Part shown: in pieces, positions 18,167 to 28,973 of the stretch | Layout: the number at the start of each line of letters is the position of its first letter | Numbering within the stretch: the first letter of the stretch is position 1 | Assembly: GCF_019635515.1 (NCBI RefSeq) | Contig: NZ_JAHBZI010000001.1 | Location: 744,001-808,000, forward strand | DNA: 64,000 nucleotides | Reading direction: 5' to 3' | Source: Sphingomonas sp. | GTDB lineage: Bacteria > Pseudomonadota > Alphaproteobacteria > Sphingomonadales > Sphingomonadaceae | The notes under the pieces: model-generated | Databases searched by the model: none | What the model saw: the letters and a program-made list of their open reading frames with translations, nothing else | Told to the model about the DNA's origin: nothing | Translations under genes and position numbers: made by a program

Positions 18167-18304
18167 GTGCATTCTCCTGATTGCGAGCCGGGTGAAGGAC
18201 TCAGGACACGCCAACGGGAGGCACGGACGATCGTTTCTATGTGTCCGGCAGAAATATTGTCGCAGATTGTATCAATTGTGTCTGCGCGGGCATCCTAGCG
18301 CGGA

Positions 18305-18628
18305 TCAACGCCTTCCGGCGAGGATCACGATACAACCGAGAGTGGCCAGCAAGGATCCGGCGAGGTCCCACCGCGTCGGCGCGATCCGCTCGACCAGGAT
18401 CAGCCAGCCGAGCGACGCGAGAATGTAGATGCCGCCATACGCCGCATAGGCGCGGCCCGCCGCATCTGCGCTGCTCAACGTCAGCAGCCAGGCGAACAGC
18501 GCCAGCGAGGCGCCGCCCGGGACGAGCAGCCACCACGGCTTGTCGAGCCGGAACACCGCCCAGAAGGCGAAGCAGCCGGCGATCTCCGCCAGCGCGGCGC
18601 AGGCATAGATCGCCAGCGTCGCCGGCAT
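18305..18628 (-). CDS. YnfA/UPF0060 family small membrane protein
   Basis: 107 residues with four predicted membrane helices and the family pattern [23 protein letters not shown] and the end LxGxxI. YnfA proteins resemble small multidrug transporters and have been proposed to export toxic compounds. The start shares one base with the thrS stop (TGATG), so it is translationally coupled to thrS. No link in function is apparent. Confidence 0.85.
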   Translation of the reverse strand: MPATLAIYACAALAEIAGCFAFWAVFRLDKPWWLLVPGGASLALFAWLLTLSSADAAGRAYAAYGGIYILASLGWLILVERIAPTRWDLAGSLLATLGCIVILAGRR

Positions 18629-20619
18629 CAGCGCAGATCGGGCGGCGTCGCTTCGTCGCGCAGCTTCGTGGTCGCTGCGTCGAGGCTCAGCATTTCCTGG
18701 CCCTGCGAACCGAGCGTGCGCACCGCGACGGTGCCCTCATCGGCTTCGCGCTTGCCGACGACGAGCAGGTACGGGACCTTCGCGAGCGAATGCTCGCGCA
18801 CCTTGTAGTTGATCTTCTCATTGCGCAGATCGGTTTCGACGCGGATGCCCGCCGCCTCCAGTTTCGCCGCGACTTCCCGGGCATAGTCGTCGGCGTCCGA
18901 GACGATCGTCGCCACCACCGCCTGCACCGGCGCCAGCCAGAGCGGGAAACGGCCGGCGAAATGCTCGATCAGGATGCCGATGAAGCGCTCATAGCTGCCG
19001 AAGATGGCGCGGTGGAGCATCACCGGGCGATGGCGCTCGCCATCCTCGCCGACATAGCTCGCGTCGAGCCGCTCGGGCAGCACCCGGTCCGACTGGATGG
19101 TGCCGACCTGCCAGGTCCGCCCGATCGCGTCGGTCAGGTGCCATTCCAGCTTGGGGGCGTAGAAGGCGCCTTCACCGGGCAGTTCCTCCCAGCCATATTC
19201 CGTGGTCGCCAGCTCGGCGCGAACCACGGCATCGCGCAATTCGGTCTCCGCCTTGTCCCACATTTCCTCGGTGCCGAAGCGCTTCTCGGGACGCAGCGCC
19301 AGCTTGATCGAATAGGTGAAGCCGAAATCCTTGTAGATGCGGTCGGCAAGGCGGCAGAATGCCTGGACCTCGTCGACGATCTGATCCTCGCGGCAAAAGA
19401 TATGCGCGTCGTCCTGGGTGAACTGGCGGACGCGCATCAGCCCGTGCAGCGCGCCGTGCGGCTCGTTGCGGTGGCAGCAGCCATTTTCATAGAGGCGCAG
19501 CGGCAGATCGCGGTACGATTTGATTCCCTGGCGGAAGATCAGGACGTGCGCCGGGCAGTTCATCGGCTTCAGCGCCATCCACTCGGCGGCGTCGGAAACG
19601 ATCGCGCCTTCATCCTCGGTATTGGGCACCTCGTCGGGGATGACGAACATGTTCTCGCGATACTTGCCCCAATGGCCGCTCTGCTCCCATTGCTTCGCGT
19701 CCATCACCTGCGGCGTCTTGACCTCGAGATAGCCCGCGGCATCGATCGCGCGGCGCATATAGGCCTCCAGCGCGCGCCAGATGACGAAGCCCTGCGGATG
19801 CCAGAACACGCTGCCATGCGCCTCGCTCTGGAGGTGGAACAGGTCCATCTCCTGGCCGATCTTGCGGTGATCGCGCTTGGCGGCTTCCTCCAGCCGGGTC
19901 AGATGCTCATCGAGCTGCTTCTTGTTGAGCCAGCCGGTTCCGTAGATGCGGCTGAGCATCGCGTTGTTCTGGTCGCCGCGCCAATAGGCGCCCGAGACGC
20001 GGGTCAGCTTGAAGGCGTTGGGATCGAGCTTGCCGGTCGAGGCGAGATGCGGCCCGCGGCACATGTCGAGCCAGGCGTCCTCGCCCTTGCCGGCTCGATA
20101 CACCGTCAGTTCCTCGCCCTCGGGCAGCTCGGCGGCCCATTCGGCCTTGAAGCTTTCGCCGTCACGTTGCCAGCGCGCGATCAGGTCGGCGCGGCTCCAC
20201 ACTTCGCGGATCAGCGGCTGATCGGTGGCGATGATCTTGCGCATCTCGGCTTCGATCGCCGGCAGATCCTCGTCGGTGAACGGACGATCCTTCGGCGCGA
20301 AGTCGTAGTAGAAGCCGTCATCGGTCGAGGGGCCAAAGGTGATCTGCGTGCCCGGAAACAGCTTCTGCACCGCTTCGGCCAGGATGTGCGCGAAGTCGTG
20401 CCGCGCCAGCTCCAGCGCATCTGCTTCGTTCTTGGCCGTCACCAGTGCCAGTTGGCTGTCGCCCTCGAACGGGCGCATGATGTCGCGCAGCTCGCCATCG
20501 ACGCGCGCGGCGATCGCCGCTTTGGCCAGCCCCGGACCGATCGCCGCGGCGATGTCCGCCGGGGTAGTCCCCGGGGCTACCTCGCGGACGGAACCGTCGG
20601 GCAGCGTAATGCGGAACAT
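18628..20619 (-). CDS. thrS: Threonine--tRNA ligase
   Basis: Charges tRNA-Thr. 663 residues from the ATG at 20619 ([10 protein letters not shown]); a GTG three codons earlier is an alternative. Domains: TGS (1-60), editing domain with [11 protein letters not shown] and YDFA (about 70-220), class II catalytic core with motif 1 [15 protein letters not shown], motif 2 [23 protein letters not shown] and motif 3 [17 protein letters not shown], and anticodon-binding domain at the C-terminus. The zinc ligands are in MNCPAHV and the catalytic histidines. It is the first gene of a thrS-ynfA-like unit; no T-box leader is visible, as expected for a proteobacterium. Confidence 0.97.
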   Translation of the reverse strand: MFRITLPDGSVREVAPGTTPADIAAAIGPGLAKAAIAARVDGELRDIMRPFEGDSQLALVTAKNEADALELARHDFAHILAEAVQKLFPGTQITFGPSTDDGFYYDFAPKDRPFTDEDLPAIEAEMRKIIATDQPLIREVWSRADLIARWQRDGESFKAEWAAELPEGEELTVYRAGKGEDAWLDMCRGPHLASTGKLDPNAFKLTRVSGAYWRGDQNNAMLSRIYGTGWLNKKQLDEHLTRLEEAAKRDHRKIGQEMDLFHLQSEAHGSVFWHPQGFVIWRALEAYMRRAIDAAGYLEVKTPQVMDAKQWEQSGHWGKYRENMFVIPDEVPNTEDEGAIVSDAAEWMALKPMNCPAHVLIFRQGIKSYRDLPLRLYENGCCHRNEPHGALHGLMRVRQFTQDDAHIFCREDQIVDEVQAFCRLADRIYKDFGFTYSIKLALRPEKRFGTEEMWDKAETELRDAVVRAELATTEYGWEELPGEGAFYAPKLEWHLTDAIGRTWQVGTIQSDRVLPERLDASYVGEDGERHRPVMLHRAIFGSYERFIGILIEHFAGRFPLWLAPVQAVVATIVSDADDYAREVAAKLEAAGIRVETDLRNEKINYKVREHSLAKVPYLLVVGKREADEGTVAVRTLGSQGQEMLSLDAATTKLRDEATPPDLR

Positions 20620-20772
20620 CTCGGACACGGGATTTGGGCTTTCTGTTGGATCAGGAGCGGGGCTTATGCCTTCGCGAGTGCAATATAGGCAAGGCGCCAC
20701 GCGCAGTCATTCTCCGTTCAGCAGCGGAGAGAGATGCTCAGCGTAACAAATGGGAAACAGGGTGAGGCAAAG

Positions 20773-22521
20773 ATGACGCGGGACAGGTTGATCCGACTGG
20801 CGGCGATGGTAGCGGTTCTGGGGCTGCCGGCGACTGTCGCGCCGCTGGCGCAAGCGGCGCAGCGCGCGCCTGTCGCCGGCAACGACTATCGCTGGATCGA
20901 CCGCGCCGATGCGCTGTGGGAGGCGATCGGCGACGCGCCGCCCGATTTCACCTTCTCGTTTCAGGGGCTGGAGCCCTGGGCATGGCAGACCGCCGACGGG
21001 CATGTGATCGTGGTCGAGGATGCCGGGGAGCAGGGCGGCATCCGCAGCTATTATTTCGCGCCCGGCGCGCTGACGCCGTTTCTCGCCGTCGAGCCGGGCG
21101 CCAGCTTCGGCTTCACCGGCACCAAGGTGGCGATGGTCTATGGTCCGGATGGCGGAGCCCTCGCCAAGGCGAGATGGGGCAAACGGCCCGCGCGGGGCCT
21201 AAGCCTGTTCGCCCGCGCCAGGCTGATCAAGCGGGCGATGGACCGCGAGCGCTATGGCGTCGACCCCTATGCGTGGAGCGAGTTTAGCGAGCCGGCGCTG
21301 TCGTTCCTGCTGCAATGGGATATCGGCCGGACGCGCTATTCCGGCTGGCGCGCGCATCGCGGCAGCACGGAGGGCATGGATCGCCGCCGCCGGCTCGATC
21401 GCGAACGCGCGCAACGGCGCGGCGAGGCGAGCGACTTCGAGCGCTGGCGCCGCGGCAATTTCCGCGGGAGCCCGCCCGCCGGTTTCGATCCGCGCCGCCC
21501 CGGCGGCTATCGCACGCGGCCGGATGGCGCCGGCAACAATGGCGCCGGCATGCCGCCTCGCCCGTACCGCGAGCAGCGCTATCCGCGTCCGCAATATCGT
21601 GAGCGCGACGCGTTCGACCCGGCGCTGACGGAGCCGATGGTCCCGGCCTCGCCGCCGCGCTGGCAGCCGGGGCGCGACCGTTTCGATCCCCCCGCGCGCC
21701 CGGCGCTCGACAATCGCGAGCCCGCGCAGAGGCCCGGGCCGGCAACCGGCGGCTGGTCGACACGTCCGCAGCGTCCGGCTCCCGATGCGCAGGCGCCGTC
21801 CTGGCCAGCGGGAGAAGGGCGTCCGTCACGGCCCCAGCGTCCCGCGCCCGACGCGCAAGGACCGGTCCCGCCACAGCCCCAGCCGCCAGCGGGTGGGGAG
21901 CGCCCGTCACGCCCTCAGCGCCCCGCGCCCGACACACAAGCGCCCGTCACGCCGCAGCCCCAGCCGCCGGCGGAAGGCGAGCGCCCGTCGCGGCCGCAAC
22001 GTCCCGCGCCGGAGGTCCAGCCACCCGCCGCCGCGCCGCAGCCGCCGGTCGAACCAACCCTTCCGTCCCCGCCGGCTGTGGACCGTCCCAACCGGCCCGA
22101 TCGCGGCGAGGGACGTCCACCGCGCGTGCAGCCGGTCGCGCCGTCTCCCCAGCCGATCGACGTGCAGGTCGCGCCCGTCGAAGTTGCGCCACCTCCCGAG
22201 CCGGTTGTCGTGCAGCCGGAACCGCAGCCAGAGGCTCAGCCCCGACCTCGGCGGGAGGCTCCGGAAGCGCGGCCGCGCTCGCCCAAGGCCGAATGGATCG
22301 AGAGCCAGCGCGAGCGGCCGGTCGAGGCCGATTTGCCGCCGCCGGCCGAGAGTGTGACGGTGGCGCCGGAACCCGCGCCTCCACCGCCCGAACCGGCCCC
22401 ACCGCCACCGCCAGCCCCGCCTCCTCCTCCGCCCCCACCGCCTCCGCCATCACCGCCTCCGCCATCACCGCCGCCTCCCGCGGAGCCGGCGCCGGAAGCA
22501 TCGTCGGAGACGCCAGGCTAA
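20773..22521 (+). CDS. Secreted or membrane-anchored proline-rich protein with tandem repeats
   Basis: 582 residues. A signal peptide (MTRDRLIRLAAMVAVLGLPA) is followed by a conserved-looking globular domain (about 30-200) with NDYRWIDRADALWEAIGDAPPDF, then an Arg-rich region, then from about residue 315 a low-complexity Pro/Arg/Gln region with four degenerate copies of RPSRPQRPAPDAQ (DNA 21760-22020), and a polyproline tail (PPPPAPPPPPPPPPPPS type). The ribosome site GTGAGG precedes the ATG at 20773. The tail might span the cell wall. I do not recognise the family. Length of the repeat tract may vary between strains. Confidence 0.65.
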   Translation: MTRDRLIRLAAMVAVLGLPATVAPLAQAAQRAPVAGNDYRWIDRADALWEAIGDAPPDFTFSFQGLEPWAWQTADGHVIVVEDAGEQGGIRSYYFAPGALTPFLAVEPGASFGFTGTKVAMVYGPDGGALAKARWGKRPARGLSLFARARLIKRAMDRERYGVDPYAWSEFSEPALSFLLQWDIGRTRYSGWRAHRGSTEGMDRRRRLDRERAQRRGEASDFERWRRGNFRGSPPAGFDPRRPGGYRTRPDGAGNNGAGMPPRPYREQRYPRPQYRERDAFDPALTEPMVPASPPRWQPGRDRFDPPARPALDNREPAQRPGPATGGWSTRPQRPAPDAQAPSWPAGEGRPSRPQRPAPDAQGPVPPQPQPPAGGERPSRPQRPAPDTQAPVTPQPQPPAEGERPSRPQRPAPEVQPPAAAPQPPVEPTLPSPPAVDRPNRPDRGEGRPPRVQPVAPSPQPIDVQVAPVEVAPPPEPVVVQPEPQPEAQPRPRREAPEARPRSPKAEWIESQRERPVEADLPPPAESVTVAPEPAPPPPEPAPPPPPAPPPPPPPPPPPSPPPPSPPPPAEPAPEASSETPG

Positions 22522-22973
22522 GCGGGCTTGAAGGGCAGGATCGTCTCGTACTGGGCGAGCGGCGGCGCGCCTTCGATCAATATGCGGTGGCGCAGCAGGA
22601 AGGCGTGGCGGACCAGCTCGGCCTGCTGCTCGAGCCCGTATTTCTCGAACTTCTGCCCGGGCCGGATCGCATAATCGTAGCGGCAGAACGGGTGGCGCCT
22701 GAGCGGCAGGAAGATGCCCTTCTGGTGCTGCCAGATATGCGTCATCTCGTGGATGAAGAGCCCCTGCACGCCGATATGCGCGGTCGAGAAGTCCTCGCTA
22801 TATTTGTCGCTCTTGGGGTGGAAGTGGATCGTACCCGTCGGGGCCATCACCGTTTTCACCGGCTGGAAGAACGCCCATTTCGAATTGGCGACCCGCGCCC
22901 GCGAATAATCGATCGCGTCACCGAATACCGAGGCGGCAAGCGCGATTTCGCCGGAGGTGAGCGGGCGTGACAC
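22518..22973 (-). CDS. Putative zinc metallopeptidase-like protein (HEMTH motif)
   Basis: About 151 residues. The motif IHEMTHIWQHQ is of the HExxH zinc-protease type; a downstream glutamate in GLEQQAELVR could be the third ligand. Such proteins are sometimes annotated 'vgr-related'. The frame is open further upstream into the divergent CPBP gene, so the start is uncertain: GTG at 22973 leaves a sensible N-terminus (SRPLTSGEIALAASVFG) without overlapping that gene. No signal peptide is visible. It is convergent with the proline-rich gene, whose stop it overlaps by 4 bases. Confidence 0.6.
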   Translation of the reverse strand: MSRPLTSGEIALAASVFGDAIDYSRARVANSKWAFFQPVKTVMAPTGTIHFHPKSDKYSEDFSTAHIGVQGLFIHEMTHIWQHQKGIFLPLRRHPFCRYDYAIRPGQKFEKYGLEQQAELVRHAFLLRHRILIEGAPPLAQYETILPFKPA

Positions 22974-23046
22974 GCCCGCATATATGACGCACTGGTCGCC
23001 CGGCGGCCAGTGTTGTATGCGACTGACACGGGCGGGAGGGAAATCA

Positions 23047-23958
23047 ATGGAAGCTGTCGAACTCGGCAATGCGCGCGTGCTGCGTCCGGGCAAGTTGCTC
23101 TGGTTGAGAGCGATGGGCTGGATGGTGGCGCTGTTCGTGCTGATCGTCGCGTTCGCGGCGTTGTTCGCCAATGGCATGCTGCGCGTCGGCACCGCCGCCA
23201 GCGGCGCCACCTTCACTCGCCCTGAACTAGTGCCGGAGCCGATCAAGTTCACGGTCATCGCGCTCACCGCGGTGCTGGTATTGCTGCTCTACAGGGGAGC
23301 GGTGCGTTTCGCCGAAAATCGCCGGGTGCCCGAGCTCTCCCTGCGCGAAATGCCGGCGGAGCTGATCGGCGGTCTGCTCGTCGGCGCGCTGCTGATGGCC
23401 GGGTCGATCGGGCTGCTTTGGGCGACCGGCTGGGCGGTGGTGACGCCGAAGCCGATCGCCGCGATCCTCCCCGCGATCCGCAGCTCGATCCAGTCCGGGG
23501 TGATCGAGGAAGTGGTGTTCCGGCTGATCGTCTTCCGCCTGTGCTGGCGCGCGTTCGGGCCGTGGTGGGCGCTGGCGATCTCGGCCTTGCTGTTCGGCGC
23601 GCTCCATCTCGGCAATCCCAACGCGACGATCTTCGCCGCGATCTGCATCGCGCTCGAAGCCGGGATCCTGCTGGCGACCTTCTACATCCTCACCGGGCGC
23701 ATCTGGGCGCCGATCGGCGTCCATGCCGGCTGGAACTTCACCCAGGGCTGGGTCTTCGGCGCGGCGGTCTCGGGCGGATCGGGCGGCTTCAATGGCGGCC
23801 CGCTATCGACCCAGCCCGCCGCCGGCGTGCCCGAAATGCTGTCGGGCGGCGGCTTCGGGCCGGAAGCGTCGCTGCCCGGGCTGCTGGTCTGCACCGCCGC
23901 CGGACTCAGCCTGTTGTGGCTGAGCTGGCGCAAGGGACGGATGACGGCGGCCGGCTAG
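23047..23958 (+). CDS. CPBP (CAAX/Abi) family intramembrane metalloprotease
   Basis: 303 residues, about eight membrane helices. The family signature is present: EEVVFR (residues about 155-160, motif 1 EExxxR), FGALHLGN (motif 2) and GVHAGWNF (motif 3, HxxxN). Start at 23047 is fixed by GGAGG seven bases upstream. The family includes type II CAAX prenyl proteases and bacterial immunity proteins; here the role is unknown. A glycine-rich periplasmic-type segment (GGSGGFNGG) lies before the last helix. Confidence 0.85.
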   Translation: MEAVELGNARVLRPGKLLWLRAMGWMVALFVLIVAFAALFANGMLRVGTAASGATFTRPELVPEPIKFTVIALTAVLVLLLYRGAVRFAENRRVPELSLREMPAELIGGLLVGALLMAGSIGLLWATGWAVVTPKPIAAILPAIRSSIQSGVIEEVVFRLIVFRLCWRAFGPWWALAISALLFGALHLGNPNATIFAAICIALEAGILLATFYILTGRIWAPIGVHAGWNFTQGWVFGAAVSGGSGGFNGGPLSTQPAAGVPEMLSGGGFGPEASLPGLLVCTAAGLSLLWLSWRKGRMTAAG

Positions 23959-24473
23959 ATCGGCTCGCCAAACCCTTCATGCACCATGTCGATCTCGCGC
24001 ACCCCGCGATTGCGGCGGGCGGCATCGACCAGTTCGCGCAGCTTTTCCCGGCGGGCGCGGGCATGATCGACATCGCGGATCACCAGAGGCGCCTCCCGCG
24101 TGGTCTCGTCGGACGAGGTGATGGTGATCGCGCCGATATCGGCCATCTGGTTGATGATCGTGAAATCGATGCGGACGTCCTTGACCCGGTAGAGCTCGAT
24201 CTCGTCGATCGACTTCATGAGAATGCCCTTGTGGAGGATCAGCCGGTCGGCGGTGACCTCATAGGTAGTAGCGAGGTTGCTGATCCATTTTGCGGCGATG
24301 ACGGCGAGTTCTACTACGATTATGATCGGGCCTACCCACCTGATGTTCGGCAGGCCCGAAATGAACGCCAATAGCGTGGTGCCCGCGGCGGCCAGTAAGC
24401 AGAACAAGGATAGCCATCCGATCAGCGTCCCGCGCAGCCAGCCCCAGGTCGAGGAACGGAAACGGTCGATCAT
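23955..24473 (-). CDS. PH (bPH2/YdbS-like) domain membrane protein
   Basis: 172 residues. Two N-terminal membrane helices (about 17-38 and 45-63) precede a bacterial PH domain with TTYEVTADRLILHKGILMKSIDEIELYRVKDVRID. The start overlaps the PCu(A)C stop (ATGA), and the ATG at 24473 is preferred over a longer frame. The tail overlaps the CPBP stop by 4 bases, converging. Role unknown; related YdbS/YdbT proteins are membrane-associated. Confidence 0.75.
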   Translation of the reverse strand: MIDRFRSSTWGWLRGTLIGWLSLFCLLAAAGTTLLAFISGLPNIRWVGPIIIVVELAVIAAKWISNLATTYEVTADRLILHKGILMKSIDEIELYRVKDVRIDFTIINQMADIGAITITSSDETTREAPLVIRDVDHARARREKLRELVDAARRNRGVREIDMVHEGFGEPI

Positions 24474-24919
24474 TTCGCGGCCTCCCCGGGCGCGGCGTCT
24501 CCGGCGCCGACCACCATGGCCTGGATTTCCAGCGTCTTGCCGCCGGCGAAGGCGAGCCTGAGCGGGATGCGCTGCCCGGCGGTGACGCGCGGGCCCAGAT
24601 CGAACAGCATCACATGCCTGCCGCCCGGCGCGAACGACAGGGTTCCGCGCGCCGGCACCGCCACGTCCTTGATCGGCGCCATCGCCATCATGCCGTGATC
24701 GCCCTTCATGCTCTCGTGCATCTCGGTGCGCAGCGCGGCGGGGGTCGAGACGGCAAGCAGCGTGTCGGCCTTGTCGCCGCCATGCACGGTGAAATAGGCC
24801 GCGCCCGGACGCCCGGCGGCGGCGGGCAGGCGCACCCAGCCATGATCGGCCTTGAGCTCGGCCGGCTGCTGGCACGCCGACAATATCGCCAGCGAAACGA
24901 TCCCCAGAACTGGACGCAT
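24470..24919 (-). CDS. PCu(A)C family periplasmic copper chaperone, lipoprotein
   Basis: 149 residues. Lipoprotein signal MRPVLGIVSLAILSAC. The copper-binding set of the family, H-M-H-M, can be read in the sequence: TVHGGDKAD, EMHESMKGDHGMMAMAP and PGGRHVMLFDL. PCu(A)C proteins deliver Cu(I) to cytochrome c oxidase in the periplasm. It is coupled to the PH-domain gene. The start sits 160 bases upstream of, and divergent from, dnaK, so the dnaK promoter region is shared. Confidence 0.85.
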   Translation of the reverse strand: MRPVLGIVSLAILSACQQPAELKADHGWVRLPAAAGRPGAAYFTVHGGDKADTLLAVSTPAALRTEMHESMKGDHGMMAMAPIKDVAVPARGTLSFAPGGRHVMLFDLGPRVTAGQRIPLRLAFAGGKTLEIQAMVVGAGDAAPGEAAK

Positions 24920-24964
24920 CCACTCAGTCTCCCAAATCGGGAAAAGCCCTAGAAACTCCGCCGA

Positions 24965-24992
24965 CTTGCGGCAAGCGCAAGCGCACCTATAT
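24965..24992 (+). promoter_or_regulatory. RpoH (sigma-32) type promoter of dnaK
   Basis: CTTG at 24965-24968 and CCTATAT at 24986-24992 are separated by exactly 17 bases. This matches the alphaproteobacterial heat-shock promoter consensus (CTTG-N17-CYTATNT). It lies 87 bases upstream of the dnaK start. No CIRCE element is seen, so dnaK appears to be under RpoH and not HrcA. Confidence 0.8.
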
Positions 24993-25078
24993 CGCATCCC
25001 GGACCGGCTGTTCGCGTCGCCTAAATTGGGGCGCGAGGGCCATAAGCTTTTGATTTTGATAGGGGCCAACGAGGGACC

Positions 25079-26989
<1,911 letters not shown>

Positions 26990-27004
26990 GATGCGTATCC
27001 CCCG

Positions 27005-27049
27005 TCATTCCCGAGCGGCGCACCAACAGACGGCGCCGCGAGGGAGTGG
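27005..27049. repeat. Imperfect inverted repeat between dnaK and dnaJ
   Basis: CATTCCCGAGCGGCGC and the near-complement GGCGCCGCGAGGGAGTG can fold into a hairpin in the 81-base gap. It resembles a degenerate member of the window's palindromic repeats. It could damp dnaJ relative to dnaK, which is inference. Confidence 0.45.
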
Positions 27050-27070
27050 CGGGCGGGGCGGGGGCCCAAG

Positions 27071-28192
27071 ATGACCACCGAAGTCGATTATTACGAGCTG
27101 CTCGAATGCGAGCGCACTGCCGACGATGCGACGCTCAAATCCTCCTATCGCAAGCTCGCGATGAAGTATCACCCCGACAAGAACGGGGGCTGCAAGGATC
27201 ACGAGGCCAGGTTCAAGGCGGTCAGCGAGGCCTATGAGGTTCTCAAGGATCCGCAGAAGCGCGCCGCCTATGACCGGTTCGGGCATGCCGCGTTCAAGAA
27301 TGGCGGCGGACCCGGCGGCGGCTTTGGCGGCGGCCAGGATTTCGGCGCGTTCAGCGATATTTTCGAAAGCGTGTTCGGCGAGTTCATGGGCGGTCGCGGT
27401 GGCGGCCGGCCCAATCGCCGCGGCGCGGATCTCCGCTACGATATGGAGATCACGCTGGAGGACGCCTATCACGGTGCCGCCCGCGACATCACCGTCGATG
27501 TTTCGGGCCTGTGCGATCCGTGCGACGGCACCGGCGCCACGCCGGGGACGCAGGCCAAGCAGTGCCAGACCTGCGGCGGCCACGGCAAGGTCCGCGCCCA
27601 GCAGGGCTTCTTCATGGTCGAGCGCGCCTGCCCCGCCTGTCACGGCGCCGGTGAAGTCATCGCCGATCCCTGCAAGCATTGCCGCGGCGAAGGCCGTACC
27701 GACAAGACCAAGACGCTCAAGATCAACGTGCCGCCCGGCGTCGATGAAGGCACCCGCATCCGCCTGCAGGGCGAAGGCGAGGCTGGCGCGCGCGGGGCGC
27801 CGTCGGGCGATCTCTACATCTTCCTCCATGTGAAGCGTCACGCGATCTTCGAGCGCGAGGGCACCAATCTCCACGCCCGCGCCCCGATCAGCTTCACCAC
27901 CGCGGCGCTGGGCGGTGAGATCACGCTGCCGGGCCTCGATGGCGAGAAGCATGTCGTCAAGATCACGCCGGGCACGCAGAGCGGCCGCGAAGTGCGTCAG
28001 CGCGGCGCCGGCATGCCGGTGCTGCAAGGACGCGGGCGCGGCGATCTGGTGGTCGAGCTGACGGTCGAGACCCCGACCAAGCTGAGCGCCAGGCAGCGCG
28101 AACTGCTTGAGGAGTTTCGTTGCACCGAAACCGGCGAGGAATGTCCCGAGAGCCAGGGCTTCTTCGCCAAGATCAAATCGGCGCTGGGGTAG
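27071..28192 (+). CDS. dnaJ: Chaperone DnaJ (Hsp40)
   Basis: Stimulates the DnaK ATPase and presents substrates. 373 residues: J-domain with the HPD motif in KYHPDKN (about residue 34), Gly/Phe-rich region ([17 protein letters not shown]), four CxxCxGxG zinc repeats (about 144-205; [32 protein letters not shown]) and the C-terminal substrate-binding domain. It follows dnaK by 81 bases. Confidence 0.97.
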   Translation: MTTEVDYYELLECERTADDATLKSSYRKLAMKYHPDKNGGCKDHEARFKAVSEAYEVLKDPQKRAAYDRFGHAAFKNGGGPGGGFGGGQDFGAFSDIFESVFGEFMGGRGGGRPNRRGADLRYDMEITLEDAYHGAARDITVDVSGLCDPCDGTGATPGTQAKQCQTCGGHGKVRAQQGFFMVERACPACHGAGEVIADPCKHCRGEGRTDKTKTLKINVPPGVDEGTRIRLQGEGEAGARGAPSGDLYIFLHVKRHAIFEREGTNLHARAPISFTTAALGGEITLPGLDGEKHVVKITPGTQSGREVRQRGAGMPVLQGRGRGDLVVELTVETPTKLSARQRELLEEFRCTETGEECPESQGFFAKIKSALG

Positions 28193-28250
28193 GGTGGAGC
28201 TGACGCGTCGGTGCAACATTCCAGACGCATATCGGGTTAAGACCGGCAAC

Positions 28251-28973
28251 ATGATCAACGCCCCCATCCCCGCGGACGACTCAGCCACATTGCTGGTCGT
28301 CGATGACGACCACGATATCCGCATGCTCCTCGCCAACAGCCTCGGCGCGCGCGGCTATCGCGTCGAGACCGCGTCGAACACGCGCGACATGGATCAGATT
28401 CTCGCGCGCACGTCCGTCGATCTCATCATTCTCGACGTGATGATGCCCGGCGAGGACGGGCTCTCCGCCTGCCGCCGCATCGCACAGAAGGACGGCCCCG
28501 AAGTCGTGCTTTTGAGCGCGCTGGGTGAGGAGCAGGACCGCATCCTCGGCCTCGAGGTCGGCGCCAGCCATTATCTCTCCAAGCCGTGCAGCCCGCGCGA
28601 GATCCTCGCCACGGTGCGCGCGGCGCTGCGCAAGCGCGGCGCCAGCGCCGCCGCCGAGAGCGATGTCTATACGTTCGAAGGCTGGCGGATCGATCTCGGC
28701 AGCCACGAATTGTTCGATCCCAAGGGGGTGCTGGTCGGGCTCACCGATGGCGAGTTCGCGGTGCTGCGCGTGTTCATCGAGCGGCCGCGCCGGGTGTTGT
28801 CGCGCGAGGCGTTGCTGGCGGCGGCGCGCGGTCCGGATTCGGATGCCTATGACCGCGCCATTGATGTGCAGGTCAGCCGCCTGCGCCGGAAGCTGCGCTC
28901 GGGCGGCGACGAGATCATCCGCACCGTCCGCAACGAAGGCTATCTGTTCGTGCCCCGGGTCTCGCGCGGATGA
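28251..28973 (+). CDS. Two-component response regulator, OmpR/PhoB family
   Basis: 240 residues: receiver domain with acidic pocket DDD at 18-20, phosphorylation site Asp62 (LIILDVMMPG) and Lys111 (LSKPCSP); then an OmpR-type winged-helix DNA-binding domain ending in RLRRKLRSGGDEIIRTVRNEGYLF. The start at 28251 gives the normal N-terminus. It overlaps the sensor kinase gene by 4 bases. Its targets are unknown, but the GH3/GntP/lactonase genes follow directly. Confidence 0.93.
   Translation: MINAPIPADDSATLLVVDDDHDIRMLLANSLGARGYRVETASNTRDMDQILARTSVDLIILDVMMPGEDGLSACRRIAQKDGPEVVLLSALGEEQDRILGLEVGASHYLSKPCSPREILATVRAALRKRGASAAAESDVYTFEGWRIDLGSHELFDPKGVLVGLTDGEFAVLRVFIERPRRVLSREALLAAARGPDSDAYDRAIDVQVSRLRRKLRSGGDEIIRTVRNEGYLFVPRVSRG

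Noticed and set aside
18241-20688. 815-residue open frame on the plus strand
   Set aside because: Antisense shadow of thrS and the YnfA-like gene, with no protein-like features.
22856-23047. 63-residue minus-strand ORF starting at an ATG near the CPBP gene
   Set aside because: Out of frame with the HEMTH zinc-protein; Arg/Ser-rich with no domain, so a shadow.
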